From: Neodiprion pinetum
Lineage: Eukaryota; Arthropoda; Insecta; Hymenoptera; Diprionidae
Length of the DNA stretch: 64,000 bases
Direction of reading: 5' to 3'
NCBI RefSeq assembly: GCF_021155775.2
Contig: NC_060232.1
Coordinates: 29,395,922-29,459,921, forward strand
This document shows positions 1 to 10,933 of this stretch, in pieces. Both the position numbers and the translations under genes were made by a program. The notes below the pieces were generated by a model, which was not told the DNA's origin, made no database searches, and worked only from the letters and a program-made list of their open reading frames with translations. The stretch's first letter is position 1. Each line of letters starts with the position of its first letter.

Positions 1-1112
1 TTGCATTTGAGAGAACTATTTACGAAAGAGACGTTGCTAACTCCGAGCTTCACAGGGCACTGAATCTGTCTGGAGCACATTTGAGATGTGAGGTAGTTTC
101 ATCTCTGCTCCTAACATATGCTGCGTAGGAGGATATATGTGACTGTTTTGTATCTTATCTACAACGACACCATCACAGCTGAATTTTGTACAATAGATAA
201 GAAAAGGTTTAGAAGAACAAAGGAAGTGTTCAGGGTGGTTGCCATAATTGCCACAGAATGTATCTGAAGTATATGATACAGTGAAACAGCAATTTGAAGC
301 CATACTTAGTGTTGAATGTAATTTACTGAATCGGCTCCAATAAATGGTGACAGCCTACTTTTTTGTGCAATTGATATCCAAATTTGCAACATAACGAAAT
401 AGATATGTATTAAATCAATCACCGGCAATTCATTCGAATATTAGTTTTCAATACAGAAAGAAAAATAGTTTGAATAAAGCTAACTAGTGCAGATATAAGA
501 CAAATCATATTCGTCTTTTTGAATGACTTCTCTTGCTACTATTGTGAAGTTTGAGAGTAATAAAACGATTTGTAAATATGATTTTGTTAAGACTTAAGAA
601 AAAGTTTTGTAGCATCCGAGCATCTTATTTACTTCAGAAGTAAAAATATATCAGAGATGGTGAGGGTGTTGAATGACCTAAAAATAGGTGCAAATTCCAC
701 TGCAATGCTAAATAAAAAAGTGACATAGCAGGAATGTTATTTCAAATGTTACGGTCAGTCAATCAACAGAGCTTTGTTTAGAATAAGATGAGATTTATAA
801 AAAAATGTGGTCAACAATCACTTCACAACCCAAATGAAACTATACTTTTTCACAGTGAATTCTATTCACTGGTATGTTTCACCTGTCATTAAACCCTGTG
901 ATTCTAAATATTGTACTCGTTTATGATGGTTTTAACGACTTTTCTTGGAGATTTTACTGAAGTTGAAATTGCCGTTCTGGCTTAAGGCCAATGCGTCAGT
1001 GACAAATGTCAGATATGATTTAAGTTTATACCTTACCTTAAAATTATGGAAATGAACATTGCTGAACTCTTTTATAGAATGTGTGTCAATTATGCGTTTG
1101 TTTATATTACAG
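1..1112. other. Upstream/intronic sequence before the XKR exon; no assigned gene
   Basis: No coding exon can be assigned here. A + strand frame is open from base 3 and stops at 126-128. It contains the peptide FERTIYERDVANSELHRALN and has a GT-like donor inside it. I do not recognise it, and it does not align with the part of XK-related proteins that should precede the next exon. It could be the end of another gene or chance. The rest is AT-rich and most easily read as the intron upstream of 1113. The amino-terminal exons of the XKR gene are not found in the window. Confidence 0.3.
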
Positions 1113-4100
1113 CTATTTCAGCTGCTGCCTCCCTGTGTTCGTTAGCATGGGCAATAGCTGCTTACACCAGGGCTATGCGCAGAGCACGGCCAGATAAATG
1201 TGAAAATGCATGGCCGAGTCTAACTCTCCAAGCTTTTTGGAGAGGTGGAATGCTCACATCGCGAATTGCTGCATTGGTTTTGGCAGCTGTTTGCATCAAA
1301 GAATGGATATTCTTGCTATTAGGTAATTATTGTTGCACATACTTTCGAATTGGTAATATCCTAATATTCGAAAAATATCAATTTTGTTGAAGGAATTCAC
1401 TGGCTGGGTATGACGACATGGGTAATCCTACAGAATACAGATTTCTGTTCAACAAAATGGGAAGAACGAATATACAACTGTGTAATTGGTGTTATATACT
1501 GCTTTGATTTTTTTAATTTATGTGAAGGACAGTCTCGGTATCGTGTGCTTTGTTTTTATTTGGTCACAATTGCTCAGAATATTGTTTTTTTGAGTATTTA
1601 CATTATATATGTCAAAAGCTCGTTAAAGTTTGCTGTTCTTACCATATCAATGGTCATGATTATTGGTGGAACTGTGATAGGATTAATTAGCATGCTTCTT
1701 TATTATGGTAAATTTCACCCAGCAGGGCCAATAAAATTGTGTGATAGTTCAAATAGCGATGCCGAAACTGCTTCACAAAAAACAGTGGATAAATCAGGAA
1801 CACTTAGATCTCTTAAGCATCGTTGGCATGCATCTGTTTTGTCAATACCACATTCGGTTGATTTATCCCAAGTTACAACTGTATCTGACGATATAACTGC
1901 GGATAAAAAGTCACTACTTACTAATATAGTTCAAAGTTCCGAATTCGTGGAAGAAGGAATCGTTAACCAGAGTTGCGACGTCAGTGATGTTACTGAAACA
2001 GTTGTGAAAGTTGTTGTAGAAAATTCAAATATTAACGAAGTCACTTGTTCTAGTTCACAAAATTATATTTCTACCGTACACAACTTATCCAATTCTCCAA
2101 ATAGTCAAAACATGACTAATGAAATACTGCATTCACAAATTCCTGGAAATTATCAAAATTTTAGTCGTTCAAATCTGCCACATTCAATAAATGTAGATAG
2201 TGATGTAGAAGATGATTATGTCGAGTGTAATAACATAGAAACATTGCGGCGTCAAAAACGTAGAGGGATATGTTCCCCGGTTGAATTGGGCTTGGAAACA
2301 GATGATTCCAAGTCAGATGATTTAAACTCGAGCCTACAATCGCAGAAGCGAAGAGGGATTTGTTCCTCAGCGCAATTAGGCCTTGAACTAGTTACAGACG
2401 AAGACAATTACGTGGAAAAAAATTTCAAATTTGAGAAACGGAGACCAATGATTGCCACTGAATCCGAAATTGGATTCGATTTGAACAGTTTTGCAGAAAA
2501 TTCTTCTCCACTCAGTCCAACTTCCACAGAACTACTAGCCCTTCAAGACAGTATTAAAGACCGAGAGAGATTAGACACACCTGTAATATCGGAAACTGAT
2601 AAAATATCTGAAAGCGATAAAATCTCGGAAGAAATATCGCAAAAGGAAGAAACTATGAGTCATGTTACTTCCGTACATGATTACGAAAATGTTTGTCCCT
2701 TGGGCATAGCCAGACCTCCTTGGTGCATACGTAGTTGGAAAGGATACACCGATATTGAGACATATATTCACGACGATAGTGTTGTTAGAGATAGACGCCG
2801 AGATACATTGACAAGTTCAGCTACAGGCACTACTTTTAGTTCTGAATTTTCCGATCCCACTTGCACAAGTCCAGCACCAAGAAAGGGTCTCAAACGTTCG
2901 AGACAAGACGATTACTTGGACACCTTAGTATACGACTTAGAAGACTGGGAATCTAATGTAACTTCTAACGAGGAAATATCCACTTCAACTTTATCTGACA
3001 TTGACGAAGAAGAGGCTAATTTATTTGTTGCAAAACCAATTGTCATAGACGACAAGGGTGGTATGTTTGCATTGGATACAATTTTAGAAGAACGAGAAGA
3101 CTCTGTTTCAAGTTCAGACACCGGCATCGATTTAAGGCGTGCCAATAATTGTTCAGTTAGTACTTTAGTTGCAACAATTGACGAAATAAGAAAATGCACT
3201 GCTGAAAATTCACCTAGGCACGTTTATCATCGAACCGAATCTCAGTGGGAAGATTTAGATCCAAAGATGTTGATAAAAAAAGTACAGCTTGCTAAAGTTC
3301 TATTTTCAAATGATTTTAACAAGTTTTCTCCCTGTAAAGATGTGCCACATTCATCACTGTTGGATTCCTCATTAATATTCAATAGTGCCAAAGAAATTGA
3401 GGCAATGAAAGAAATGACAAAGTGTTACTCCACTGCATCCATCAGACGAACACCCTTAATAAATGCTATTCTATCGGACTCACCAATCCTTGGACCGAAA
3501 GCAAAGATCCAGAAATATAACAGTATTGCCGATGATTTAAATATTTCGAATTTGGAAGAACACAATGTTTATGTCGAGATGCGACCACTGATACCAGAAA
3601 AATCTGATGAAGTTCGTAAAATGATTCCTACCATGACACCATCTAATATTAATCCAAGCAATCCCCGACCTAAAACTGAGATTGTCGAAAACATGACGTT
3701 AGAAAGTGAAGGTGCCCATGAGAACTTTATCGCTGAAGAAGCAGCGGTCATACAATCTTCAGAGAATTATCAAGCACCCGTGGTAACATTTTCACGAGCA
3801 CCTATTCCTCCCAGTGAAACGTTTTCAAATGGTGAATTACCAAAAGTGCCACCGATCGAGCCAAAAGCAGTACCACCAGTTTTGAATGCGAATTTTTCCT
3901 ATCCGGTGGGCGTACATGCGTCATATGAAAAACGTAGACGGAATGTCAACCGGCCAAGGCGAAAATTTTCGCTTTTGAGAGAAAGATTTGAGCCAAAATC
4001 TGAAAGACTGATATATACGGTAACACCACAAAGTAGAAATTCGAATTTACTCACTGAACCTAGGACAATGCTTTATCTTGATCAAACAAAATTCAGTGCA

Positions 4101-4412
4101 TGTGATAAACAAATGTCAATTATTTTGAATGATAAGTTCAATGCCGAAGACTTTACTGCTTCTTATGACAAAGAAAATCTAACACCAGCAGTGACAAGTC
4201 GAATTAGTCACTGGAATAGTTTTATAAATGAACACAATTCTTCAATATCCGATAAACTTGAAATGAAAGATAATAATTTTGGTAGTCTTTCAAATTTAAA
4301 GGAGAAGAGAAGTATTTTTTTGAAACAAGTTCTTTCTCCACCAAAATTTCAGAACTGGGGTAAAAAAAGGACTTTTAGTCCTAATGCCAAAATGTTACCG
4401 AAAGCACTTTGA
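1113..4412 (+). CDS. XK-related protein (XKR4/6/7-like), 3' part with a very long cytoplasmic tail
   Basis: Two exons are visible: 1113-1322 and 1393-4412 (stop included), about 1075 residues, with the N-terminus missing. The acceptor at 1113 follows a TTTATATTACAG tract. The 71-bp intron joins phase 1 to phase 1 and restores the family block GIHWLGMTTWVIL. Family hallmarks are SLAWAIAAY, the DFCSTKWEERIYN segment after it, then hydrophobic helices around NCVIGVIYCFDFF, VLCFYLVTIAQNIVFLSIYI and VLTISMVMIIGGTVIGLISM, and YYGKFHPAGP. These match the C-terminal half of the XKR fold. Some XKR members scramble plasma-membrane phospholipids after caspase cleavage; whether this one does is unknown. 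After the last helix come about 900 mostly polar, Ser/Asp/Glu-rich residues with no recognised domain, whereas vertebrate XKR4/6/7 tails are short. Family assignment is strong, the exact subtype is not. Confidence 0.87.
2250..2490 (+). repeat. Coding repeats of about 30 residues in the XKR tail
   Basis: Three in-frame units lie at about 2250, 2340 and 2434. The first two share QKRRGICS followed by a short variable stretch and LGLE. The third is more diverged, with KRRP, then SEIGFDL at the same offset. The period is 90-94 bp. A basic KRR core followed by an acidic Asp/Glu spacer recurs each time. This looks like a short linear motif multiplied by tandem duplication; the binding partner is unknown. 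Confidence 0.65.
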
Positions 4413-5189
4413 GATTAAATTAGCAATATTTACTTCAGATAGAATTTTAACATATGCATATGTATCTGATCTCATGGCCAGTAAGTAGACATAGGATACA
4501 TCTGTCAGCATAAAATGACAAATGAATATTTAATGTTGCCACACTTTCAACATTTAAACGTCAAATGTTCCAAATTCCTCCATTCATAGAGGAGACTGAA
4601 TATATTCTAGAAACTCGGCCTGTTAATTTGTGACTATGAACAGAAAAGATTGCATCCAAGTTGACTGAATGATATTTCAATGTAGAATTACCGTTCTTCA
4701 TTTTTTGAGCACACAAATTACTTTCGTAAAACTCATACAAAATCAAAAGAAGCAAAACCGTTTGGCTTCAATAACAATGAGCCTAGGGCGAAATTGTATA
4801 AAACCCGGTGTAGACATTAGTATTCACTCCATGTAAATATTTTTCTGACTAAACGTTTATTCTTATTAAATGAGTACTTTTTTGACTGTAAATATTACTC
4901 TAACAACAATGATAAAGGAACAAGAGGGCGAATGAATATAGATACTTGAGGTTGAAATTTTTTTCACATAGAGTGATGTGCAGCAAAGTATTATATTTAC
5001 TATCAGTATAGTTTTAGAGTTCTTTTTATACAAAACATAATTATAGTGCATATATGTATATATACATATATTAGGATAGTAAATATAACAAATATAATCT
5101 AGTATAAATGACTTGTAAATGATCAGACTACATTAGCAAATACTGCTATTCAAAGATCTTAAAACTGACAAGAGTTCGTTCATTAAGTG

Positions 5190-5219
5190 CACAATCAGTC
5201 ACAATCAGTCACAATCAGC
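5190..5219. repeat. Three direct copies of CACAATCAGT
   Basis: Three consecutive 10-bp copies of CACAATCAGT lie in the XKR/sugar-transporter intergenic region. No function is apparent. Confidence 0.8.
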
Positions 5220-5674
5220 ACAACTTTCTCCAACTGAATAATCTCTTCTCATTAGCATTCCCTAAAACATTCTTGTTATTAAATTTCTTGCCGATTCTCC
5301 CCAACTGTTCCTGAGGCAATTTGGATCTGTATTTTTTATTTTCGAATTTACTACAATTAGTGTTATGTATGACAAGATATTGTTGCACAACAATCAAATG
5401 GTCAAACATGTGATCTGTCGACCTAAAAATTGTAAGTATTCCATTGATTCTGTGATGAATAAATATTTTTTTTTACGTATTGTATCGTTCTTTAATAGCA
5501 GTAATTATACATAAATTCGTTTGTATATGTTCAAATGATTTGATTCACGTTTTGTACATAGGAAAAATAATCAATAATCTTTACTGAAATGAATAAATTA
5601 TAGCTCAGATAGTTGAGAATCAAACGCAAAATATCAATATAATAAAAATTTGAACCCGAAATATTCATGAAGAA

Positions 5675-5773
5675 ATGTCAGCAGTTTCCACGGATAGCGT
5701 AGTCGCTGGACCAATTTCACCTGTTTTTGTTGGTAGCTGTGCATCCAAAATCCACCGCAGGAAACGACAGATG
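5675..5773 (+). other. Possible orphan first coding exon
   Basis: An ATG opens 33 codons (beginning MSAVSTDSVVAGPISPVFVG and ending in a basic stretch HRRKRQM) up to a good donor, ATG followed by GTATGTAA. No following + strand exon was found before the divergent HM13 gene, so this may be chance. About 0.97 kb downstream, after the second copy of the duplicated block, another ATG (6648) is followed two codons later by a GTAAGT donor. Confidence 0.2.
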
Positions 5774-7444
5774 GTATGTAATTTTTTGTGAATTTTTTTT
5801 AGATCAATACTAGATTTAGAAAATTGTGATTTGGTAAATGAAAACGCCCATGGACATCATTATATAGATACTAAAAGAAGATATTATTTGTCACATAAAG
5901 TGATATTACATTGATACACAGTAAAGTATGACAGCTAATAATAGTATGGTGTAGTAATCTCTTTATATATACAATTATATAGTATATCGTATGTAGTAGT
6001 AGATGAAAAATAGTCTAGCAGAAATGACTTATAAAATAACAAAAACCTATTAACAGCAAATGGTGACAGTCAAGGATTCGGATAGTGATTCATTCTTTGA
6101 TTTTGAGTACAATCATTTTAGTAAATAGATAGGGAAAGTCATTTTACTATTACCCAAATCAAGCATTCGCCAATAATAACAAAACCTATAATATTCTGAC
6201 GCGCTTAACTCATTTGCTACTTACATAATACGGATCTAATTGTTTTTGTCTTTAGATATGAACCAATATCACCTAATAATCAAATTGTCAGACTTATAAA
6301 TTGCCTAGCTAAGAAGTGTAAGTATTGCATTGATTCTCTGAAGAATAAATATTTCCCTACATATCCTATTGTGCTCTAATAATAATTTGACACAAACTTA
6401 TTTAATTCAGTTTAGATGATCGTGATCCATTTACGTTATTTGTATGGGAAAAATATTATCAAATAATATTACTCTTATAATAAAACGGTAAAAAATAGTA
6501 ATAATAACAGATCTTATTCGATATCGCGCGAATGACTGACTGAAATTGTGAAAACTTATAAGATATATCTTTTTTTGAAAGTGCAAAAAAACAAATCCAT
6601 TCGGCTAACAAGTACATTTGTGATTAGTTTATTTTGAAGGAATAAACATGATCACCGTAAGTAGTCAATTTTGTATATAACATCTTAACGTTAATCACAG
6701 TCCCACAATATGTCACCTACTGTATTACTCACTATACAACTATTACGTTAATTCGCTGGGATCTATACTTATTTCATTACATATAAAGTGAAGTAACGTT
6801 GATAATATAAATATCTACAAAATACTTTCGATGGAAGTAATGTATGCGCGACTTTCGGGTAGAAAAGAATAAAAACTGTATAATTCTTATTAGTACTTCG
6901 TTGTTAAACGGTATAGCTGATCATGGCGAAAAAAAAAATATTAGCTGTGTAAACATAAATAAATGATTAAATATTTGTTTCGATTGGGGACTTCTTGTTA
7001 GCGTCTGATTTTTTGTCCTCGACTTCGATTATTTTTATTCACCTGCTCATCTCATTATATCTTACTTTGAACTTAAAGTTTCAGATTGAATAAAATGTGA
7101 ATCTATACACGTAATCGTTTTGCAGCAAATTATTATCAATTCGTTGTCATTTAATGCATATGCCACATGAGAGCGCTATGATGATGATTGAACGAAATAA
7201 AATTCTTACGAAATACTTGAACAGAAGAAACCAGAGAGTATTGCACTGGTAAATCATTGTGATAAGAATATTTTATCAACTAGTATTTTAAAAATGTATT
7301 CGACTTTCATTTGTTTAATGTTGAAAGATTATTTTGAATTGAAATTGATGTCATCATTAATTACATTCAATGCGTCCATTTCATTACTAATATCTATTGC
7401 AACAGCTTCAACTCTACGTCATGATGATCCAGCCTCAGTCACTC

Positions 7445-9998
7445 TCAAATAAGTGTACTTTGTCCATTAACAGTTTTCTCGCTATACTTTTTTATCCAAT
7501 CAATATGACAGACAATAGGTAAACTACGTAAATTATTGCACACGCGAGTTGAGAGAGACATTTTACGTAACTCTTGTGCAATCTGGTGTAATGACTTTCC
7601 TTTCGTCTCCGGTATTAACAAGAAAACGTAGAATATGGTGACGAGACACATAAAACTGTACAATAAGTAAGAACCTGCCAAAGTCATCGATTCTGGAACA
7701 AATTTAAAACAATAAATGAGCATCTAGAACACTTTGTGATAAGTAAAGTATAAACAGAGTACAGACCTACACAAAATTGCATCAAACTTACTTATCATTT
7801 TTGTAACCAATTCTGTAGCAACAATATTCGCAATCCATAGAATGACTATTGAAAAGCTAACACACTTCCCTCTGACTGTTGCTGGGAAGACTTCACTAAG
7901 TGTCAGGAATGGTACTGGACCAAGCCCCAGCGCATAAGCAGCCTCATAAACCAAAAGAGTTATGACTGCCAATATACGTAGACCACCATTCAGCCCTTCA
8001 GATGTAACTATATTTTGAGTCTGAAACGATTTTCGGAGATGAAAAGAATAAACAGGGACTGGAAACAATAATTTTTCGGACATAATTCAGAATCTTTCAC
8101 AATGCTGTGCTAAGAAAGGAGACAAATGGTATGGACAATACCGAGTGGAGCAGATTTTGCGACTTTCTTATCTCGAATATGGATACGCTTCGATAAATCA
8201 AATATACCTCACAAGACGCTTTCACTTGTGTCCAAGTTTCTGGACTGGGGGCAATCATAGCCAATGGTGTTGGCAAGAGAGGGAATGGTGGTGGCGATCC
8301 CATAGGAATACCAATTCCAGTCCTCAAATTGTCATTACCCATGTTAACATTGATCGTGTTGATACAATTAGAATTGATACTGTCTAGAGTATTATCGCCT
8401 CTATCAAATGTTGCAAGCAATGACAACAGCGATATAGCCGTCATGCAGATAGTCGCAGATGTTATTAGAGCAGTCCGACGACCGCATCGTTCGACGACGA
8501 CTAATGAAAGTATCGTACTAAATACTTTCACGATCCCAAGCGCTACCAGTGCGGTTGTCTGTGCTACATCTATGAGAAACATTGTTAGTTTGTGGTCATT
8601 GAGGTTTTACTATTTATTTTTATATGCTATCCATAATTCTATTGGAATTGACGTCATTTTTTTAAAAACTATACTACTAACGAGTATATTTCCTATCTTC
8701 AAATGTCTGAGTTTTCTCATTTTGCCATATAATTTTTACCCAAATGTTAAATACTTACTGGAGCAAATTCCCAGTAATGCAAACAGTCTAGGCGCGTAAA
8801 ACAAGACCTGGCGTCTACCAGTCCCTTGTTGTAGAATCAACATAACTGCCATAATGAAAAACATCTCCAAAACATTGTTCCATGGATTTTTTACCGTTTT
8901 TCTTGCTACATGTTGATTACGTTGTAGCAATAAAAACGGCGGAGATCTATGCAAGAAGATAATGATGATAGCACAAGTGACCAATGCAGGTACAGCCGTT
9001 ACGCCCATTGCGATTCTCCATTGATAATTGGTGGTCTTATTTGCACCTGCTATTACAGAAAGTAGCAAACCAGCCGCAGTGCCAAATTGATGTAACGTAA
9101 TGTTGTAACCACGTTTGTTAGATTCTGATACTTCTGACATGTAAATACATTGTGCAATGGCTGAAGCAGTCCCTGTATACCCACATATTATGCGTGCACA
9201 TAACAGAAGAGTGTAATGATTGGATAATGCGGATAGCAGGGAACCAAACGTTAAGAGTGCTAGGGTGAGAATCATTGTCCAACGCCGGCCAAAACTGTCT
9301 ATCAAGATACCTGTTGATAGAAATGGATGCAATTCGTTAGGCTCTAAATTATATTGATAAGTTTTCATTAATTCTTTTACAAGAGGGATCTTAGAGAAAA
9401 TTCTAACGAAATTTCATGCCAAATTCAACTAATTGTGCATGTTTATTCGTTGGATATAATACTAAGATTTTAAATATTTAATTGAAATTATTTTGTTTGT
9501 CCATCTGAATAAAAAGTAATTGACAATGATGTTCAAAATATTGTTTGTTTTTGTTTTCTGGTAAAATTCGGCATAACAGAGGTTTATATAATTGAACTCT
9601 TCAACCACCATTTTTGGTTAGTCGTACCAATAACATAACTAACAAAACTTACCACCGGACAGAGCACCAAGAAGTGCGCCAACGAACCAGACATTAACTA
9701 CAGTCTCCTGCTCAAAACAACTTAAGTTGAATTCGTCTTTGATTGCAGATGCTGTGGGCTTGGCTATACCCATGTCATAGCCGAAGGATGCGCCGGCCCA
9801 AAAGGCAACGATTGATACAAGAAGGTCTTGATTCCTCGACGTCAAAGGTGTTAGATTGTCCTTTTGTTTTGGAATTGGTTTTCTTAGATTCTTCACCGGT
9901 ATACATTGATAATCGTCAACCACTGGCTTATTTTCTGGTACGTCAGCTGCTTGGTTCCCACCATTCAGCAATATTGCTGTGTCTTCCTCGTCACTCAT
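7445..9998 (-). CDS. Sugar transporter, MFS/SLC2 family, GLUT10/12-like
   Basis: Exons (minus): 9998-9653, 9310-8759, 8569-8208, 8020-7792, 7692-7445. All phases agree, giving 578 residues. ATG 9998 is used because the longer frame to 10013 begins with TTG. Sugar-porter signatures are FGYDMG after helix 1, DSFGRRW and ERCGRR in the two loop-2/3 positions, and PETKGKSL after helix 12. The block GLGPVPFLTLSEVFPATVRG and the long loop between helices 9 and 10 (Asn/Pro-rich, about 50 residues) resemble GLUT10/GLUT12. Such carriers move hexoses or related polyols by facilitated diffusion across the plasma membrane; the substrate here is unknown. Two oddities: the central cytoplasmic loop between helices 6 and 7 is only about 30 residues, and the helix-7 motif reads QQGTGRRQVLFYAP rather than the usual QQLTGQPNVLFYA. 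Confidence 0.87.
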
Positions 9999-10933
9999 TT
10001 TTTCGCTTGTCAAATTGACAGTCTAAATTTATCGATGTACAATTAGTTAGTTTTTACTGAGAGACTTTCGCTGAAACGAAATAATGACTGGATGAAAATA
10101 AAATATAACAAACATTACCAATACTGATTATCTACGTTATTGCTCAAACGCGTTAACTGTGGCTTGATTAAGCCTTGTCTTTATTTCAATTGAACTTGAA
10201 AAAACACGAACGTCTGGGCATGCAATTCTCACCTGCAGCTGCAAAATCAAATATAGTATTAGCTCAGGTGTGGCATGAGAAATTGCGCGTATATTCAGTA
10301 TGATATTTGTTTCCGAAAAATGTTGTATAATCAAATTGTTTATGTAATGTAGAAGCAATGCAATGTAGAGTAAAATATAAATCAGCGAATCGTTTTCGAC
10401 AAGAGAGCCTGGCACTACAGTTATCGTCGTGCAGTAGATGAATGTTTATACAAAATGTTTCTCGTTGAAACACTGTCAACTTTAAGAAACGTTCAAAGTA
10501 TACATGACAGCTGGACTCGTGTCATGTTGTAGAAAAATAGATACAATCTTACTTACAGCAAACAAGCTTCGAGCAATCGGTTTTGTTTACAACATTTTTT
10601 GACGTTTGAGTCAAAGCCTGGCTAATCGCTGGCGGCCATTTGCAAGGCCTCGAACGAAAAAAATGAGTCTTTGACAGCTGTCAAAGTTGGGTGAAAATGA
10701 TGAAATAATATTACTCTTAAAATGATGGAAATTATTTTATTTTTATTTTCATGTACCGGGGCTGTAAATGCGGCCCAAAATTAAAACATCGCATTATTTA
10801 AATACTCTGGAATTTGACCAAGCAATACTTCGGCTGCGCGATCGTGGCGATTCGGCAGTGCGTCGAATAGCAGACGTGGGACATCGGGATACGAACGATA
10901 CGATTACGAACCGTATGAAGCAGGGACGGCAAG
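9999..10933. promoter_or_regulatory. Divergent promoter region between the sugar transporter and HM13
   Basis: The two start codons are 935 bp apart and face away from each other, so both promoters and 5' UTRs must lie here or in upstream exons. The HM13-proximal 150 bp is CpG-rich compared with the flanks. The HM13 start codon is embedded in CAAGATGGCAGACG, a YY1-like AAGATGGC motif as seen at many housekeeping promoters. An upstream ATG at 10768 opens a 60-codon frame that overlaps the HM13 start out of frame; if transcribed it would be a upstream reading frame. Confidence 0.45.

Larger units (their letters stand above)
4970..6560. repeat. Diverged tandem duplication, about 0.9 kb period
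   Basis: Two blocks about 0.9 kb apart resemble each other by eye. The segment around 5430-5470 (GTAAGTATTCCATTGATTCT, then GATGAATAAATATTT) matches 6319-6352 (GTAAGTATTGCATTGATTCT, then AAGAATAAATATTT). Nearby sub-blocks correspond in the same order, such as CACATAGAGTGATGTG near 4965-4980 against CACATAAAGTGATATTACA near 5892, and the GGAAAAATA motifs near 5562 and 6449. A weaker third trace is near 6780. Boundaries are approximate. Confidence 0.5.
4413..7444. other. Intergenic, AT-rich; XKR 3' UTR and sugar-transporter 3' UTR plus duplicated segments
   Basis: The XKR gene (+) and the sugar transporter (-) converge here. No complete gene is visible. The interval holds a diverged tandem duplication, a short direct repeat and one possible short coding exon, which are listed separately. 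The remainder is AT-rich sequence with many stops in all frames. Confidence 0.6.
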
